From assembly GCF_004362975.1 (NCBI RefSeq), contig NZ_SNXO01000002.1:40704-104703 (forward strand): a stretch of DNA of 64,000 nucleotides. The letters run 5' to 3'. Under the pieces are notes generated by a model that ran no database searches, was not told the origin of the DNA, and saw only the letters and a program-made list of their open reading frames with translations. Source of the DNA: Aminicella lysinilytica. Its GTDB lineage: Bacteria > Bacillota > Clostridia > Peptostreptococcales > Anaerovoracaceae. Both the position numbers and the translations under genes were made by a program. Positions 26,263 through 34,362 of this stretch are shown here, one piece after another (position 1 is the first letter of the stretch; the number at the start of each line of letters is the position of its first letter).

Positions 26263-26862
26263 ATGAAAAGCAAATATGAATCGAACATAAAGCCATACTT
26301 GTCGGAGATAAGAACCTGGGCTGAGCGAGGAGTTACGGAGGCAGATATAGCAGGTAATCTTTCGCTGGGTTACTCGACCTTCAGAAAGTATAAGAGCCTT
26401 GAGCCGGAACTGAAAGCGGCGCTGGATGAAGGTAAGAACCATGTCAGACAGTACAGAGATGAGACCTATGAAGCTCCACCCGTCGGCAGTTATGCTGCAG
26501 GTGGTAAGAACAAGAGATTGAGAGCAGACCATGAGGGCCCCATGCGTCGCGCATACGCTAAGAATAAGCGCAAGATACTAGCCACCCAGACCGTCTGCGG
26601 CATCTGCGGTAAGCTGGTAGATAAGACACTTAAGTTTCCAAATCCGCTTGCACCGACAGTTGATCATATCATCCCGGTCGCACGTGGAGGACATCCATCT
26701 GACATAGATAATCTGCAGCTTGCACACTGGACTTGCAACAGGCAGAAGTCAGACAAGATAGTCAAGACGGTACAGACAGAGGCAAAACCTCAGGTATTAA
26801 GTAATAGACTGTTACCTCAGTCACGTGATTGGGCGGAATATAGACCAGCAGGCAAAAAATAA
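26263..26862 (+). CDS. TerS-like HTH fused to HNH endonuclease
   Basis: This 199-residue protein has two parts. Residues 1-60 (YLSEIRTWAERGVTEADIAG, then YSTFRKYKSLEPELKAAL) match the helix-turn-helix of small terminase subunits. Residues 108-175 form an HNH nuclease with zinc knuckles (CGICGK and WTCNRQKSDK) and the DHIIPVARGG core. In HK97-like cos phages a separate HNH protein works with terminase; here both roles may lie in one chain. No other TerS candidate is present. I chose the ATG at 26263 because the HTH starts immediately after it. Confidence 0.8.
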   Translation: MKSKYESNIKPYLSEIRTWAERGVTEADIAGNLSLGYSTFRKYKSLEPELKAALDEGKNHVRQYRDETYEAPPVGSYAAGGKNKRLRADHEGPMRRAYAKNKRKILATQTVCGICGKLVDKTLKFPNPLAPTVDHIIPVARGGHPSDIDNLQLAHWTCNRQKSDKIVKTVQTEAKPQVLSNRLLPQSRDWAEYRPAGKK

Positions 26863-26963
26863 AAGAAATTTGAGGGGCATACCTCCCCTCCGACCATGCC
26901 TGATGTCGTTCACCCCTGCACTGTACAAAAAAACACACGATAGAAAAAGAAAGAGAGGCCGTA

Positions 26964-28250
26964 ATGGCAGAGCTGAAAGGAATCGAATATCTCAGAAGAA
27001 AAATGGAATCCAAGAGAAGCAGGACGCAGCTACGTTATAGATATTACGAGATGAAAAGCGCCGCTCCGGATCCGGGCCCAATGATTCCGTTACAACTGAG
27101 AAATCAATACAATTCCACACTAGGATGGTGTGAGACTGCAGTAGATGCATTGGCCGACAGGCTCGTTTTCGACAAATTCACGAACGACAATTTCGACCTG
27201 AATCACATCTTTGACATGAACAACCCAGACACGTTCTTTGACAGCGCAGTTCTTTCGTCGCTGATCACGTCATGTTGCTTTGTTTACATATCTGCAGATG
27301 AAACGGGTTTTCCGCGGCTGCAGGTAATAGACGGAGGCAATGCTACTGGTGAGATAGATCCTATAACGGGTCTGCTATACGAGGGATATGCAGTCCTGAA
27401 GAGGAACAGTGACACCCAGAGAGCGGAAATAGAGGCCTATTTTACGCCGGACTATACACAGATCTACGATAAAACCAATAATACTGTGCAGAATATAAAG
27501 AATGATACAGGGTACCCATTGCTGGTACCTATCATATACAGGCCAGACGCCAAAAGACCTTTTGGCCACTCGCGTATATCACGAGCATGCATGAACATAC
27601 AGAATAAGGCAAGGCATTGTCTGACCAGAGCAGATATTTCAGCTGAATTTTACAGCTTCCCACAGAAATATGTAGTTGGAATGTCGCAAAACGCTGAACC
27701 TATGGATTCATGGCGTGCGACAATAAGCGCTATGTTGACTTTCACAAAGGATGAGGATGGAGATAAGCCGGCGCCTGGACAGTTCGCACAACAGAGCATG
27801 GAGCCACATCTGTCACATTATAAGAGCTATGTGGCGTCATTCGCCGGAGAAACTGGGCTGACCATGGATGATCTTGGATTCGCAACGGAGAACCCGTCAA
27901 GCGCAGAGGCAATCAAGGCATCACACGAAAACCTGAGACTAAAGGCACGCAAAGCACAGCGTAATTTCGGATCCGGATTCCTCAATGTTGGGTTCTTGGC
28001 CGCCTGCCTGCGCGACAAATATCCGTATCAGCGTAGACAGTTGTACCTGTCAAAGCCTACATGGGAGCCTATATTCGAACCTGACGCATCGCAGATGTCA
28101 GGCATAGGCGACGCAGCCGTCAAAATCAACCAGGCAATTCCGGGTTACTTTGGTGCTGAGAACATGCACACGCTTACAGGAATAAAAGGAGAAAACGATG
28201 AAACAGGATATGGTACCGGAACTTCTGGCCAAGATACAAAAAACATTTAA
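26964..28250 (+). CDS. Portal protein, SPP1 gp6-like family
   Basis: This 428-residue protein is the dodecameric ring at the head vertex through which DNA passes. Family features include LRNQYNSTLGWCETAVDALA, PRLQVIDGG and GHSRISRACMNIQNKA in the wing and stem, and SSAEAIKASHENLRLKARKA in the crown. The length is typical. It directly follows the TerS-HNH gene, not TerL. Confidence 0.85.
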   Translation: MAELKGIEYLRRKMESKRSRTQLRYRYYEMKSAAPDPGPMIPLQLRNQYNSTLGWCETAVDALADRLVFDKFTNDNFDLNHIFDMNNPDTFFDSAVLSSLITSCCFVYISADETGFPRLQVIDGGNATGEIDPITGLLYEGYAVLKRNSDTQRAEIEAYFTPDYTQIYDKTNNTVQNIKNDTGYPLLVPIIYRPDAKRPFGHSRISRACMNIQNKARHCLTRADISAEFYSFPQKYVVGMSQNAEPMDSWRATISAMLTFTKDEDGDKPAPGQFAQQSMEPHLSHYKSYVASFAGETGLTMDDLGFATENPSSAEAIKASHENLRLKARKAQRNFGSGFLNVGFLAACLRDKYPYQRRQLYLSKPTWEPIFEPDASQMSGIGDAAVKINQAIPGYFGAENMHTLTGIKGENDETGYGTGTSGQDTKNI

Positions 28251-28641
28251 GCGTAAAACAGAATCTGATATCGAAATAAAGTCGTTTGAGAAGAAATTAA
28301 AGAACAAAAAGGCTGACCAAAGTGATGTTTCGAAGTATGCCAGACGATTAGGAGAGCTCATCTCCGAGACATTTATAGAAAACATCACTGAAGAGGATCT
28401 CCCGGACGGAAAGCTATATTGGAATATACTAAGTCGCATCGTAGATCCAATGATGCGCGATGTGCATAAGATGATCAATGATGCAGCATCCCAGGAGCTG
28501 GCCGCTGAAGACGAAAAGGCCGGCATTGGACTCAAACCTGTCAATAGCGAGTATCCGGCAGATGTCATTGATTCTATCATGAATAAGCTAATGAATTTGG
28601 TTAATGAAGAGGTTAACGATGACACTGGACGAAGCAATTAA
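28198..28641 (+). CDS. Minor head protein, N-terminal half (split MuF-like protein)
   Basis: This 147-residue protein contains FIENITEEDLPDGKLYWNIL and DPMMRDVHKMINDA. From memory of related phages, this segment and the next ORF are parts of one MuF-like minor capsid protein, in which the present C terminus runs straight into the LDEAIKELLGEP segment of the downstream frame. The frames overlap at 28619-28641. It overlaps the portal gene by 53 bases and has GGAG before the ATG. Whether the split is a real gene fission or a frameshift is open. Confidence 0.55.
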   Translation: MKQDMVPELLAKIQKTFKRKTESDIEIKSFEKKLKNKKADQSDVSKYARRLGELISETFIENITEEDLPDGKLYWNILSRIVDPMMRDVHKMINDAASQELAAEDEKAGIGLKPVNSEYPADVIDSIMNKLMNLVNEEVNDDTGRSN

Positions 28642-29320
28642 AGAACTCCTTGGTGAGCCTATAAGCAACACATCACAGCACATGTATGATGATTTCGTAG
28701 AAGCCAACGCTAAATTCAGATCTGATTCTGGCCTGCAGGAGACAATAGAAAGAGTCGAAATGAGCAAATGCTGTGACTGGTGCCATGCATTGGCCGGTAC
28801 ATATTCATATCCGGAAGGAGCACCTGAAGACATATTCCGCAGACACAACAGATGTAAGTGCATAGTCACTCATCATAGCGCCAAGGGTGTCCAGGACGTG
28901 CATACTAAAGGCTTTCTTTCGCAGAAAAGCATTGATGAGCTGGAGCGAATGAAGAAGGTTGGTCTGGAGGATAAGATTATTAATAATATTCCCCAAAATA
29001 TTGAAAATAAAAACAATAATGGTATAATTGATACAGATAGCCGTACTCTGTTGATTAAACAATCACAGAAAGATATTATAGAGCCAGACATACAGAAACA
29101 AAAAACCAGTTCAATTAAAAAATCAATTATAAATTACAAAAAACGAATTAAGGAGCATGAAGTATATATTAAAAATCCTTATTCGAAAAACCAAGATTGG
29201 GATACATTGAACGAAGAATATAAAACCGGACTATTGAAACATTGGAAACATGAGATAAGCACTTTTGAGGATAATATAAAGAGAAGAGAAAAGGAACTTA
29301 GAAAGCGAGGAGATCTATGA
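28619..29320 (+). CDS. MuF-like minor capsid protein with AT-rich C-terminal effector-like module
   Basis: This 233-residue protein has a MuF-type end motif at about residues 44-80, with CCDWCHALAG and RRHNRCKC spacing cysteines and a histidine as in phage head morphogenesis proteins. From about residue 120 (base 28975) the DNA becomes markedly AT-rich and the protein changes to a charged helical domain (SIINYKKRIKEHEVYIKNPY, LLKHWKHEISTFEDNIKRR). MuF proteins of temperate phages are known carriers of polymorphic C-terminal toxins, and this module with a small partner gene just downstream fits that design. The toxin activity is not shown by any catalytic motif I recognise. Confidence 0.6.
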   Translation: MTLDEAIKELLGEPISNTSQHMYDDFVEANAKFRSDSGLQETIERVEMSKCCDWCHALAGTYSYPEGAPEDIFRRHNRCKCIVTHHSAKGVQDVHTKGFLSQKSIDELERMKKVGLEDKIINNIPQNIENKNNNGIIDTDSRTLLIKQSQKDIIEPDIQKQKTSSIKKSIINYKKRIKEHEVYIKNPYSKNQDWDTLNEEYKTGLLKHWKHEISTFEDNIKRREKELRKRGDL

Positions 29321-29544
29321 AAAAATCAATAAGTGATAATACAATTACATATATAATTAGCCGAATCCTTGAAAATGCTGAGAGTGCTCTTAACGATAGT
29401 AAGCAAGATAGCAAGAATGAATTCAAGCTTGGAAGACGGGAGGCTTATTATGAAGTGCTCGACACATTGAAATCAGAATTGAGCATTACGGATGCTGATT
29501 TAAAGAATTTAGGAATAGACATTGATATTGAAAAAATGATATAG
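29317..29544 (+). CDS. Small partner protein, candidate immunity protein
   Basis: This 75-residue protein (starts MKKSISDNTITYIISRIL, contains KLGRREAYYEVLDTLKSEL) overlaps the stop of the MuF-like gene by 4 bases and shares its AT-rich composition. The pair is followed by two terminators. Position, size and composition fit an immunity protein for the upstream C-terminal module; no family was recognised. Confidence 0.5.
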   Translation: MKKSISDNTITYIISRILENAESALNDSKQDSKNEFKLGRREAYYEVLDTLKSELSITDADLKNLGIDIDIEKMI

Positions 29545-29551
29545 AAAAATT

Positions 29552-29580
29552 CTCCGGCCAGAAGGTCGGAGTCTTATTTT
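29552..29580 (+). terminator. Terminator after the candidate immunity gene
   Basis: CTCCGGCC (29552-29559) pairs with GGTCGGAG (29564-29571) around AGAA and is followed by TCTTATTTT. Confidence 0.7.
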
Positions 29581-29585
29581 ACCTT

Positions 29586-29611
29586 AAAGCACTCATGGCG
29601 AGTGCTTTTTG
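29586..29611 (+). terminator. Second terminator upstream of the metallopeptidase-like gene
   Basis: AAAGCACTC (29586-29594) pairs perfectly with GAGTGCTTT (29600-29608), followed by T residues. Two terminators back to back are unusual inside a late operon. Confidence 0.7.
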
Positions 29612-29631
29612 TATTGCAAAAAAGGAGCGGA

Positions 29632-29985
29632 ATGAAAGTAAACATACTTGGCACAGAATATACTGTCGAAGAGCATAAAATTTCGGAAGACGAAATAATG
29701 AAAAAGAGACAACTGGCTGGATATCATTCTGAAGAAAGCCACAAAATAGTTTACGCGGATATGTCAGAAACTGATTACATAGACTTGGAATCTGATGCGG
29801 AAAGAGACACATACAGGAAGCAGACTATAAGACACGAAATAGTTCATGCGTTTCTCAGCGAGAGCGGCCTGAGTGCCAGTTCATCAGAGATAGACGCATG
29901 GGCCAAGAATGAAGAAATGGTTGACTGGATAGCCATACAGCTGCCTAAGATCATAGAGGCATGCAAGACCGTAGGAGCACTGTAG
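29632..29985 (+). CDS. HExxH metallopeptidase-like phage protein
   Basis: This 117-residue protein has a zinc-protease-type motif, RHEIVHAFLSESGL (about 66-79), and a downstream acidic residue in NEEMVDWIA that could be the third ligand. It resembles small ImmA/IrrE-like or phage head-module peptidases. I chose the ATG at 29632, with AAGGAGCGG upstream, over an in-frame start at 29602. The substrate is unknown; cleavage of a capsid or regulatory protein is possible. Confidence 0.65.
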   Translation: MKVNILGTEYTVEEHKISEDEIMKKRQLAGYHSEESHKIVYADMSETDYIDLESDAERDTYRKQTIRHEIVHAFLSESGLSASSSEIDAWAKNEEMVDWIAIQLPKIIEACKTVGAL

Positions 29986-30000
29986 CAGAAAGGAATACAT

Positions 30001-31398
30001 ATGGCTGGTGACAGGAAAGGCCGCCAGACGCCGACACAATCACACACATTGCCATATACGGAGTCTAAAGGCGATCATGCAATAGAACTATACGAAAAGA
30101 CAGGTAGAGTGACTATGCCATGGCAGAAGTTACTTAATTATGACATACTTGCTACCAATGAAGATGGGCTATGGGTCCATACACGTTATGGATATTGTGT
30201 ATCAAGGCGAGATGGCAAGAATGAAATTTTAGCCATGAGAGAACTCGAAGGATTATCAGATGGCGAACAGATATTACACACCGCCCACAGGACTAGCACA
30301 ACGCATAAGGCCTGGGAGCGGATTCTTGGTTTTTTGGAATCGATATATACATTCAACGTAGTATCAACTTACAAAGCCTATGGAAAAGAACACATTATTC
30401 TCGACAACGGTGGACGAATAGAGTTCAGGACCAGGACGGCTAAAGGTGGCATTGGAGAAGGATTTGACCTGCTTGTAATCGATGAGGCACAGGAATATCA
30501 AGACGACCAGGAATCAGCCTTAAAATACACCGTAACCGATTCTAAAAACCCACAAACCATATTTTGCGGAACTCCTCCTACACCAACCAGCTCCGGGACA
30601 GTATTCACTAAGTTCAGAAGAGACACCCTCGCTGGTATGAATACTAATGCCGGATATGCCGAGTGGGGCGTAGAGGAAATGTCAGATGTCAATGATAGAG
30701 ACATATGGTATGAGACTAATCCATCCTTAGGCTACACTTTAACAGAGAGAGCCATAGCCGATGAGATCGGAACTGACGAAATCGACTTCAACATCCAGCG
30801 CCTTGGACTTTGGATAAAATATAATCAGAAATCAGCAATAAGCGAGAAGGAATGGAACGCTTTGGAGGTAGTTGTTTTACCGAAACTGACAGGCAAACTG
30901 TTCATCGGTATCAAGTATGGACACAACGGCGCGAACGTAGCCATGTCCATAGCCGTAAAGACGGCCGCAGGAAAAGTATTTGTAGAAACCATAGATTGCA
31001 GGCCGACTAAGGCAGGCAATGACTGGATAATCAAATTCCTGAAGAGGGCCGCATGGAACAAAGTTATAATCGACGGCGCTAATGGCCAGCAGATGCTGGC
31101 AGACGAAATGAAAGACAACAGACTGCCTAAGCCGGTACTGCCGAAGGTGGTCAACATCATAACGGCTAATGCGCAGTTTGAGCAGGGGATTTTCTCCGGA
31201 AGCATTGTCCATAAAAATCAGCCGTCGCTGGCCAGAGTTGTATCTAATTGTGAAAAAAGAGCGATAGGCAGCAATGGCGGCTTCGGATATAAATCACTTG
31301 ATAAGGATGCAGACGTCTCGCTCATGGACAGCGTGGCACTCGCATATTGGGCAGCAAAAGAATACAAAGAAACGTCCAAACAGAAAATAGGCTATTAA
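30001..31398 (+). CDS. terL: Terminase large subunit
   Basis: This 465-residue packaging motor has a Walker A-like segment SRRDGKNEILAMRELEGL (about 77-94), Walker B at FDLLVIDEAQEY (about 155-166), a coupling motif near IFCGTPPT, and a C-terminal nuclease domain with LFIGIKYGHNGANVAM, VIIDGANGQQ and the final acidic DVSLMDSVALAYW. The length is near complete for this family. It is placed after portal and minor head genes, away from the TerS-HNH gene, which is not the usual order. Confidence 0.88.
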   Translation: MAGDRKGRQTPTQSHTLPYTESKGDHAIELYEKTGRVTMPWQKLLNYDILATNEDGLWVHTRYGYCVSRRDGKNEILAMRELEGLSDGEQILHTAHRTSTTHKAWERILGFLESIYTFNVVSTYKAYGKEHIILDNGGRIEFRTRTAKGGIGEGFDLLVIDEAQEYQDDQESALKYTVTDSKNPQTIFCGTPPTPTSSGTVFTKFRRDTLAGMNTNAGYAEWGVEEMSDVNDRDIWYETNPSLGYTLTERAIADEIGTDEIDFNIQRLGLWIKYNQKSAISEKEWNALEVVVLPKLTGKLFIGIKYGHNGANVAMSIAVKTAAGKVFVETIDCRPTKAGNDWIIKFLKRAAWNKVIIDGANGQQMLADEMKDNRLPKPVLPKVVNIITANAQFEQGIFSGSIVHKNQPSLARVVSNCEKRAIGSNGGFGYKSLDKDADVSLMDSVALAYWAAKEYKETSKQKIGY

Positions 31399-31422
31399 AA
31401 GCACCACGATGGGTGCTTTTTT
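31397..31422 (+). terminator. Terminator after terL
   Basis: AAAGCACC (31398-31405) pairs with GGTGCTTT (31412-31419), followed by T residues. It lies immediately after the terL stop and before the scaffold gene. Confidence 0.75.
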
Positions 31423-31473
31423 AGTACATAAATTACCGACACCACCGGGAAAGTGGGAGAAAGGAATTACATT

Positions 31474-31965
31474 ATGAGTTTCACACCAATAACGACGCAG
31501 GAGGACTTTGACAAGGCCATCAAGGATAGGCTTGATCGCGAGAAAAAGACTATCACGGATGAGGTCACCAAGAAGTATGCCGGAACAGAGGAATGGCAGG
31601 AACAGCAGAAGAAGCTGAACGACCAGCTTGGTGAGCAGACAAAGGCCATAGAAGAAGCAGCTGAAGCGTCAAAGAAAAATGAGGCGACAATTACAGAGCT
31701 CACTGACAAAGTGAAAAAGTACGAGATAGCTTCAGTAAAAGCTAGAATCGCTAACGAAGTAGGGCTTCAGTATCAGCTCGCGTCAAGATTATCAGGTGAA
31801 GATGAAGAGGCAATCAAGAAGGACGCAGAAAGCCTGGTAAAACTCATGGGTAATGAAAAAGGCACACCTCCGCCTCTGGCTCATCCTGAGACAGAACCAA
31901 CGGAGAAAGGAAGTAAGAACGCAGCACTTAAAGGAATGCTGCAGAATATGAAGGGAGAAGAATAA
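31474..31965 (+). CDS. Phage scaffold protein (DUF4355-like)
   Basis: This 163-residue protein is highly charged and coiled (AIKDRLDREKKTI, EEWQEQQKKLNDQLGEQTKA), with a C-terminal helical tail (KNAALKGMLQNMKGEE), the usual layout of siphovirus scaffolds placed before the capsid gene. The stop overlaps the capsid start as TAATG. Confidence 0.85.
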   Translation: MSFTPITTQEDFDKAIKDRLDREKKTITDEVTKKYAGTEEWQEQQKKLNDQLGEQTKAIEEAAEASKKNEATITELTDKVKKYEIASVKARIANEVGLQYQLASRLSGEDEEAIKKDAESLVKLMGNEKGTPPPLAHPETEPTEKGSKNAALKGMLQNMKGEE

Positions 31966-32846
31966 TGGCAACACTATCAAAAGGAACACTTTTCGACCCA
32001 ACGTTGGTCACAGACCTTGTGAACAAGGTAAAAGGAAAATCAACGCTCACTAAGCTGGGGCTGCAGACACCGGTCTCATTCAACGGGACCAAGGAGTTCA
32101 CGTTCAGTATGGACAAGGACATCGACATCGTTGCAGAGAACGGCAAGAAGTCTGAAGGGGGCGTAACAATCGACCCTGTTACGATCATTCCTATAAAATT
32201 CGAGTATGGCGCAAGAGTGTCAGACGAATTCATGGATGCAGAGGACGAAGAGCAGATCAGCATCCTCCAGGCATTCAATGACGGATTTGCGGCCAAGGTT
32301 GCGAGAGGTATCGACCTTGCGGCATTGCACGGAGTTAATCCGAGAACTGGAACAGCATCTGTTGTTGTTGGTAACAACAATTTCGACACAGCTATTACGC
32401 AGACCGTAACTTATGACTCCGCTGACCCGGACACCAATGTAGAAGCTGCAGTAGCTCTGGTAGAAGGTTCAGACGGCGATGTAACCGGAATTGGAATGTC
32501 TCCAGTCTTCGCGGCCGCACTTGCAGCCCTGAAGACCAATGGAGTTAAGCAGTTCCCAGAACTTTCATGGGGCGCAAATCCATCAGCAGTTAACGGAATT
32601 CCATCAGACAAGAATTCCACTATCTCAGCATTGTCCAGCCATGACCGTGCTATCGTAGGAGACTTCGCTAACATGTTCAAGTGGGGATATGCTAAGGAGA
32701 TTCCGCTTGAGGTCATTCCTTATGGCGATCCTGATAACTCAGGAAACGACCTCAAAGGATCTAATCAGGTATACCTGAGAGCGGAAGTTTACCTTGGATG
32801 GGCTATCATGGATGCTGCATCGTTCGCAAGGATCATAACCGCATAG
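31965..32846 (+). CDS. Major capsid protein, HK97 fold
   Basis: This 293-residue protein follows the scaffold directly. Segments LFDPTLVTDLVNKVKGKSTL, YGARVSDEFMD and VARGIDLAALHG in the N-terminal arm and spine helix, and VYLRAEVYLGWAIMD near the C terminus, are typical of HK97-fold capsid proteins of Bacillota siphophages. The length and context support a complete, non-cleaved subunit. Confidence 0.88.
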   Translation: MATLSKGTLFDPTLVTDLVNKVKGKSTLTKLGLQTPVSFNGTKEFTFSMDKDIDIVAENGKKSEGGVTIDPVTIIPIKFEYGARVSDEFMDAEDEEQISILQAFNDGFAAKVARGIDLAALHGVNPRTGTASVVVGNNNFDTAITQTVTYDSADPDTNVEAAVALVEGSDGDVTGIGMSPVFAAALAALKTNGVKQFPELSWGANPSAVNGIPSDKNSTISALSSHDRAIVGDFANMFKWGYAKEIPLEVIPYGDPDNSGNDLKGSNQVYLRAEVYLGWAIMDAASFARIITA

Positions 32847-32856
32847 GAGGCGCAAG

Positions 32857-33060
32857 ATGAAGTTTAAGAACACAAAGACCGGCGCAGTCATAGAAACTGA
32901 GTGCGAGATCAACGGTGGAGACTGGAAAGCCATTAAGGCAAAAAAGAGAAAAGGAACGGAAGCCGACGCTGAAGAGGATGCTGGCACTGAAGAGGGTACC
33001 GAAACCGGAAATGAAGAGGGCGGCACTGAAGAGGGCGCCGGCGAAGACGATAAGGAGTAG
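32857..33060 (+). CDS. Small acidic low-complexity phage protein
   Basis: This 67-residue protein has an N-terminal folded part (MKFKNTKTGAVIETECEING) and a Glu/Gly/Thr-rich tail with repeated TEEG units. It lies between capsid and connector genes, where head-decoration or small head proteins occur. The function is unknown. Confidence 0.65.
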   Translation: MKFKNTKTGAVIETECEINGGDWKAIKAKKRKGTEADAEEDAGTEEGTETGNEEGGTEEGAGEDDKE

Positions 33061-33063
33061 GAC

Positions 33064-33480
33064 ATGGCAGACTTTGCAACTATAAATGATGTGACAGAGC
33101 TTTGGCGGCCGCTCTCAGCGGATGAGCAGGATCGCGCCGGGGCACTGCTCCCGGTTATATCCGATAGCCTCAGAGTAGAAGCAAATAAGGTGGGAAAGAA
33201 TCTCGACACACTTGTACAGAACGATTCCGCCTTGGCAAATGTGGCCAGATCTGTCACAGTGGATGTGGTTGCAAGAACGCTTATGACTTCAACAGATTCA
33301 GAGCCGATGACGCAGACCTCAGAGTCTGCGCTCGGCTATTCTGTTTCTGGGACATATCTGGTACCTGGCGGAGGGCTTTTTATTAAGAACTCGGAGCTTG
33401 CCAGGCTTGGCCTGAGAAGGCAGAAATATGGGGTGATTGACTTTGACTATGATCAAGGGAATAGCGATAACACTGTATGA
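33064..33480 (+). CDS. Head-tail adaptor, Gp19/Gp15/Gp42-like family
   Basis: This 138-residue protein begins MADFATINDVTELWRPLS and continues with LLPVISDSLRVEANKVG and VARTLMTS, then a Tyr/Gly-rich end, the pattern of the helical head-completion adaptor that binds the portal. It is the first of four connector genes in standard order. Confidence 0.8.
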   Translation: MADFATINDVTELWRPLSADEQDRAGALLPVISDSLRVEANKVGKNLDTLVQNDSALANVARSVTVDVVARTLMTSTDSEPMTQTSESALGYSVSGTYLVPGGGLFIKNSELARLGLRRQKYGVIDFDYDQGNSDNTV

Positions 33481-33781
33481 GAAGACACGGACTGGAACGG
33501 ACGCATTCAATAGGCCAACGTACACACAGAAGCCTGTTACAGTAAATAACGTACTTATAGCTCCGGTTTCGTCTTCCGACATCGTGAGTGAAAATGATTT
33601 GTCCAGCAGGAAAGCCATATATGAATTAGCTATTCCAAAGGGTGATACTCACATCTGGACTGATGTAGTAGTTGAATTCTTTGGTGAAAGATGGCGTACA
33701 GTAGGTATCCCTATATGTGGCCAGGACGAACTTATACCTTTAGATTGGAATCAGAAAATACAGGTGGAACGTTATGAGTAA
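33449..33781 (+). CDS. Head-tail connector (stopper-like) protein
   Basis: This 110-residue beta-rich protein begins MIKGIAITLYEKTRTGTD and matches the size and place of siphovirus head closure (stopper) proteins. The ATG at 33449 lies inside the previous gene; TTG codons at 33437 and 33443 are alternative starts. Confidence 0.7.
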   Translation: MIKGIAITLYEKTRTGTDAFNRPTYTQKPVTVNNVLIAPVSSSDIVSENDLSSRKAIYELAIPKGDTHIWTDVVVEFFGERWRTVGIPICGQDELIPLDWNQKIQVERYE

Positions 33782-34019
33782 TGTCAAAATTGAATTGAAC
33801 CATGCAGGTATCAAGGCACTGCTGCAGTCAAATGAAATGCAGGGAATACTTAGAGAGCACGCCGAAGCCACGAAAAGTGGATGTGGAGAACTGTCTGATG
33901 AATACTCTGTAAATGTCTCAGTTGGGAAGAACAGAGCGAAGGCCGTTGTTAAGCCAGATACCGTGCACGCACGTCGCAGTAACCTGAAGCATGATACTTT
34001 AATAAAGGCATTAAAATGA
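33774..34019 (+). CDS. HK97 gp10-like connector protein
   Basis: This 81-residue protein contains NHAGIKALLQSNEMQGIL and a C-terminal VHARRSNLKHDTLIKAL that resembles the tail of gp10-type proteins. It overlaps both neighbours by a few bases, typical of connector gene strings. Confidence 0.7.
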   Translation: MSNVKIELNHAGIKALLQSNEMQGILREHAEATKSGCGELSDEYSVNVSVGKNRAKAVVKPDTVHARRSNLKHDTLIKALK

Positions 34020-34351
34020 TAGAGAGAATTGTAAAAGATTATCTGGCAGTCCAGTTGGATGTACCAGTATATATGGAAACACCGGATGATAAACCACCAA
34101 AATATGTGGTTGTAGAAAAGGGCGGCTCAGGCGGAGCCGATCATATCAACACGGCAGTGATAATGCTAAAATCACATGCTGATACATTGGCGGATGCTGC
34201 GACTTTGAATGAAGAAGTGAAATCTGCCATGGATAATATCATTACCTTGGCCGAAATCACCAGGTCAGATAGAAACAGTGACTACAACTACACGGACACA
34301 TCAACGAGAAAGTACAGGTATCAGGCCGTCTACGACCTGACACATTATTAG
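34016..34351 (+). CDS. Tail terminator / completion protein
   Basis: This 111-residue protein (starts MIERIVKDYLAVQLDVPVYM) has the alpha/beta pattern of tail terminator proteins and lies directly before the tail tube gene. The ATG overlaps the previous stop. Confidence 0.7.
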   Translation: MIERIVKDYLAVQLDVPVYMETPDDKPPKYVVVEKGGSGGADHINTAVIMLKSHADTLADAATLNEEVKSAMDNIITLAEITRSDRNSDYNYTDTSTRKYRYQAVYDLTHY

Positions 34352-34362
34352 GAGGAAATAAT

